A DNA stretch of 36,187 nt, from NCBI GenBank assembly GCA_017397545.1, contig JAFQIK010000044.1:1-36187 (forward strand). Reading direction: 5' to 3'. Positions 34,119-36,187 of the stretch are shown here, piece by piece. How positions within the stretch are numbered: the stretch's first letter is position 1; the number at the start of each line of letters is the position of its first letter. The DNA is from Clostridia bacterium (lineage in GTDB: Bacteria > Bacillota > Clostridia > TANB77 > CAG-508). The notes beneath the pieces are model-generated. The model had not been told where the DNA came from. It was given only the letters and a program-made list of their open reading frames with translations, and did not search any database. The position numbers and the translations under genes were made by a program.

Positions 34119-34727
34119 CTGATTAGTTATACAAGTCGAAATGTTTTAATTCTATCTTTTGTTTTAACAGTACTTATTTTTAGTTTATTTGAAATTTCTT
34201 ATACTAAAGTACAAAGTGTATATTTTAATTTAGAAAATAGAGAAGTTGCATTAGCTAAAGATAATAATGAAGTAAATAAAATTAAAGAGGAAGAAATTAA
34301 ACCAAAGCAATATTTAGAAACCGAGGATAGCAATATAGTTAAAGATATATGGCAAATAGAAATACCAAAGATTAGTTTAATAGCACCAATTGCAGAAGGG
34401 ACAAGTCAAGAAGTAATGCTAGAATATGTTGGACATTTTGAAAACACAAAAATTTTAGAAGGAAATGTTGGACTTGCAGCACATAATAGAGGATATCCTA
34501 TAAATTACTTCGCAAAACTTAAAGATTTAGAAATTGGTGATGAAATAATATACAAAACAAAATATGGTACAAAAAAATATAAAGTAAATTTAACTATAGT
34601 AATACAAGATACAGACTGGAGTTATTTACAAGAAAGTAAAGAAAATAAAATAACACTAATTACTTGTGTGGAAAATCAGCCAAGTAATAGACGTTGCATT
34701 CAAGCAGTTGAAATAAAGGAGGAATAA
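34119..34727 (+). CDS. srt: Class D/B-like sortase with a non-ATG start
   Basis: Membrane transpeptidase that anchors surface proteins, about 202 aa. The reading frame opens after TAA 34086 and contains no ATG, GTG or TTG before the membrane segment. CTG 34119 (or ATT 34122) is the best start, with AAGAGGTG 8 nt upstream. An N-terminal membrane helix (NVLILSFVLTVLIFSLFEIS) precedes the sortase fold: WQIEIPKISLIAPIAEGT, catalytic His122 in LAAHNRG, Cys183 in LITCVEN and Arg191 or Arg192 in NRRCIQA. The TLITC motif is that of sortases. Using the first ATG instead (34416) would remove the membrane anchor and a third of the fold. It ends 2 nt before the next gene, which encodes a candidate substrate. 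Confidence 0.9.
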   Translation: MISYTSRNVLILSFVLTVLIFSLFEISYTKVQSVYFNLENREVALAKDNNEVNKIKEEEIKPKQYLETEDSNIVKDIWQIEIPKISLIAPIAEGTSQEVMLEYVGHFENTKILEGNVGLAAHNRGYPINYFAKLKDLEIGDEIIYKTKYGTKKYKVNLTIVIQDTDWSYLQESKENKITLITCVENQPSNRRCIQAVEIKEE

Positions 34728-34729
34728 AA

Positions 34730-35998
34730 TTGAATAAAAAAATATTAACAACAATAATTTTAATTATATTAATTATAGGGATAATACCACTAAAGAGTAG
34801 TGCAGCAGTTCCTATAGATAGTGCATATATTTATGCAAATAAAAAAACAGATGGACTTTTAAGATGGAATGGATTGGGTATTCATACACATATGGCAGTA
34901 TATAACAATAATGGAAAAGAATATCCAGCATATTGTTTAAATAGAGAGTTGCCAGGTGTAGAAATGGGTTTTTCACAAACTGTAGATGTAAGTAATTTGG
35001 TAAGTGATGTAATGGTTTGGAGAGCTATAATAAACGGATATCCATATAAAACAATATCCCAGTTAGGATGTAAAACAGAAGAAGAAGCATATTTAGCAAC
35101 AAAACAAGCTGTATACTGTATGCTTACAAATAGAGATGTAAACGAATATTCTGCAATAGGAGAATCAGGAGAAAGATGTTTAAATGCTCTAAAACAAATA
35201 GTAAATGCAGCAAGGAGTTCTAATGAGGTAAAAGTATCATCAGAATTAAAAATAAATCAAAGCAATAGTTTATGGGAAATAGATAATATGGATAATAAGT
35301 ATGTATCACAAGAGTTTTCTATTTCGGCAAATGCAGGAGTAAATGAATATAAAATAGAGCTTGCAAATGTAAATGTAGAAGGAATAAAATTAACAGACTT
35401 AAATAATAATGAAAAATCAGAATTTAATTATAGCGAAAAATTTAAAATACTAATTCCGGTTACAAATATAACAGAAGATGGTAATTTTACAATAAATGCA
35501 AGTGGAAAAGTTGCAACAAAACCAGTTTTATATGGAAAAACAAGAGATGCATCTCTTCAAAATTATGCAATAACAGGATATACATACGAAGATGGAACAG
35601 GAAGTAAAAAAATATATTATACCAAAAATGATACAAAAATAGTAATAGTAAAAAAGGATGAAAACAATCAAAACTATTTACAAGGTGTAGAGTTCGATTT
35701 ATTAGATGAAAATAAAAATGTTATACATACTGGACTTACAACAGATGAAAGCGGAAAAATAGAAATAAACAATTTACTGCCAGGAAGATATTATATAAAA
35801 GAAACAAGAACTTTAGAAGGATATAATTTATATGAAGAACTAATCAAAGTAAACTTAGAATTAAATGAAACATCAACAATTAATGTAATTAATACAGAAG
35901 AAAAACCAAACATAGAAATTAATAAAACATACACAGAAAACACAGTAAAAAATACAAACACAAATACAGTAGTAAAATTACCAAAAACAGGTATGTAA
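34730..35998 (+). CDS. Thioester-domain adhesin ending at LPKTG (no membrane tail)
   Basis: Secreted surface protein of 422 aa starting at TTG 34730 behind AAAGGAGGAAT. It has a signal peptide (residues 1-26) and then a thioester TQXA domain with Cys69 (AYCLN) and Gln126 in TKQA, which form an internal thioester in this family. After a linker, residues ~300-385 form a SpaA/Cna-B-like prealbumin domain (VEFDLLDENKNVIHTGLTTD ... YYIKETRTLEGYNL). The C terminus is a spacer and then KLPKTGM followed at once by a stop. The LPKTG sorting motif is thus present but the hydrophobic segment and charged tail that normally follow are missing. The sortase gene next door suggests it is, or was, a sortase substrate. 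A hairpin repeat begins 25 bp after the stop. Confidence 0.88.
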   Translation: MNKKILTTIILIILIIGIIPLKSSAAVPIDSAYIYANKKTDGLLRWNGLGIHTHMAVYNNNGKEYPAYCLNRELPGVEMGFSQTVDVSNLVSDVMVWRAIINGYPYKTISQLGCKTEEEAYLATKQAVYCMLTNRDVNEYSAIGESGERCLNALKQIVNAARSSNEVKVSSELKINQSNSLWEIDNMDNKYVSQEFSISANAGVNEYKIELANVNVEGIKLTDLNNNEKSEFNYSEKFKILIPVTNITEDGNFTINASGKVATKPVLYGKTRDASLQNYAITGYTYEDGTGSKKIYYTKNDTKIVIVKKDENNQNYLQGVEFDLLDENKNVIHTGLTTDESGKIEINNLLPGRYYIKETRTLEGYNLYEELIKVNLELNETSTINVINTEEKPNIEINKTYTENTVKNTNTNTVVKLPKTGM

Positions 35999-36023
35999 AT
36001 ATTGATATAATCAAATGTAACGG

Positions 36024-36053
36024 TTGTAGGGGTCGACGTCCTCGGCGACCCGC
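36024..36053. repeat. TGTAGGGG hairpin repeat
   Basis: TTGTAGGGGTCGACGTCCTC then GGCGACCCGC; the arm is imperfect. It lies 25 bp after the stop of the truncated adhesin. Confidence 0.75.
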
Positions 36054-36078
36054 AATGCATCGAAGAATCATCTAGAAA

Positions 36079-36104
36079 TGTAGGGGCAGGGCTTGCTCTG
36101 CCCG
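36079..36104. repeat. TGTAGGGG hairpin repeat
   Basis: TGTAGGGGCAGGGCTTGCTC then TGCCCG, identical in arm to the copies at 15116 and 15234. The last ~80 bp of the window after it hold no recognisable feature. Confidence 0.85.
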
Positions 36105-36187
36105 TTATCCAAAGATATTTCTCAAATAATAAAAAATAATCCAAACTAAAATATTACAAGCACATTACATTTATATTACAAAACAAA

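Noticed and set aside
34416-34727. Short sortase starting at ATG 34416
   Set aside because: This would drop the membrane anchor and the first third of the fold, which are clearly encoded in the same frame from about 34119.
1889-36104. CRISPR array
   Set aside because: The repeats are single hairpins scattered between genes, with variable arms and no regular spacer pattern; no cas genes are present.

Overview
The window is AT-rich DNA of a low-GC Gram-positive of the class Clostridia or a close relative. It shows strong Shine-Dalgarno sites, several TTG/GTG starts, sigma-A promoters with 16-18 bp spacers, a MurE carrying the DNPR signature of meso-diaminopimelate ligases, a CwlD-like amidase, a PASTA-containing SpoVD-like PBP, and the clostridial order rnc - radical SAM. 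CwlD and the PASTA PBP hint at a spore former or a descendant of one. The exact lineage cannot be named from this sequence.

Layout: 354-1611 D,D-carboxypeptidase; 1745-1991 tRNA-Cys and tRNA-Gly (minus strand); 2410-7299 a giant sortase-type surface protein; 7391-9367 a membrane protein with Ig-like repeats and a REC-like/GGDEF protein; 9421-10153 CwlD-like amidase; 10155-11310 a REP-associated transposase (RAYT) inside a nested inverted repeat; 11325-12680 trmFO; 12782-14399 two unknown coiled-coil genes; 14581-24523 a division/cell-wall (dcw) cluster mraZ-rsmH-ftsL-ftsI/spoVD-murE-mraY-ftsW-murG (no murF, murD or divIB); 24740-32577 rnc, radical SAM, yitT, a small unknown gene, mfd, and a SpoU-type rRNA methyltransferase; 32625-33158 DUF4364 gene (minus); 33290-33895 unknown; 34119-35998 sortase and thioester-domain adhesin. 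Two repeat families, a TGTAGGGG hairpin and a ~100-bp foldback, lie between most genes from rsmH onward.

Main finding: ten conserved genes (dac, cwlD, rsmH, ftsI, mraY, ftsW, rnc, yitT, mfd, spoU/trmH) look frameshifted at 16 places, but all 16 are the same event. A single extra C sits exactly at a codon boundary in front of a Gly codon, making CGGA (11), CGGT (4) or CGGG (1). Reading CGGN as one glycine restores every protein, usually at a family-conserved or catalytic glycine (SGN of the PBP, Walker A of Mfd, SAM loop of RsmH, GDTGS-LGG of MraY). Scanning by eye, I found no other in-frame CGG in any gene of the window; all other CGG triplets in genes are out of frame, while CGA, CGC and CGT occur as ordinary Arg codons. 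The simplest reading is that CGG has lost its arginine meaning and CGGN is decoded with a +1 shift as glycine, either by a four-base-reading tRNA-Gly or by +1 entry of tRNA-Gly at an unassigned CGG. No such tRNA is in the window: the tRNA-Gly(GCC) here has a normal 7-nt anticodon loop. Sequencing artefact is the main alternative, but it would not be expected to respect codon phase.
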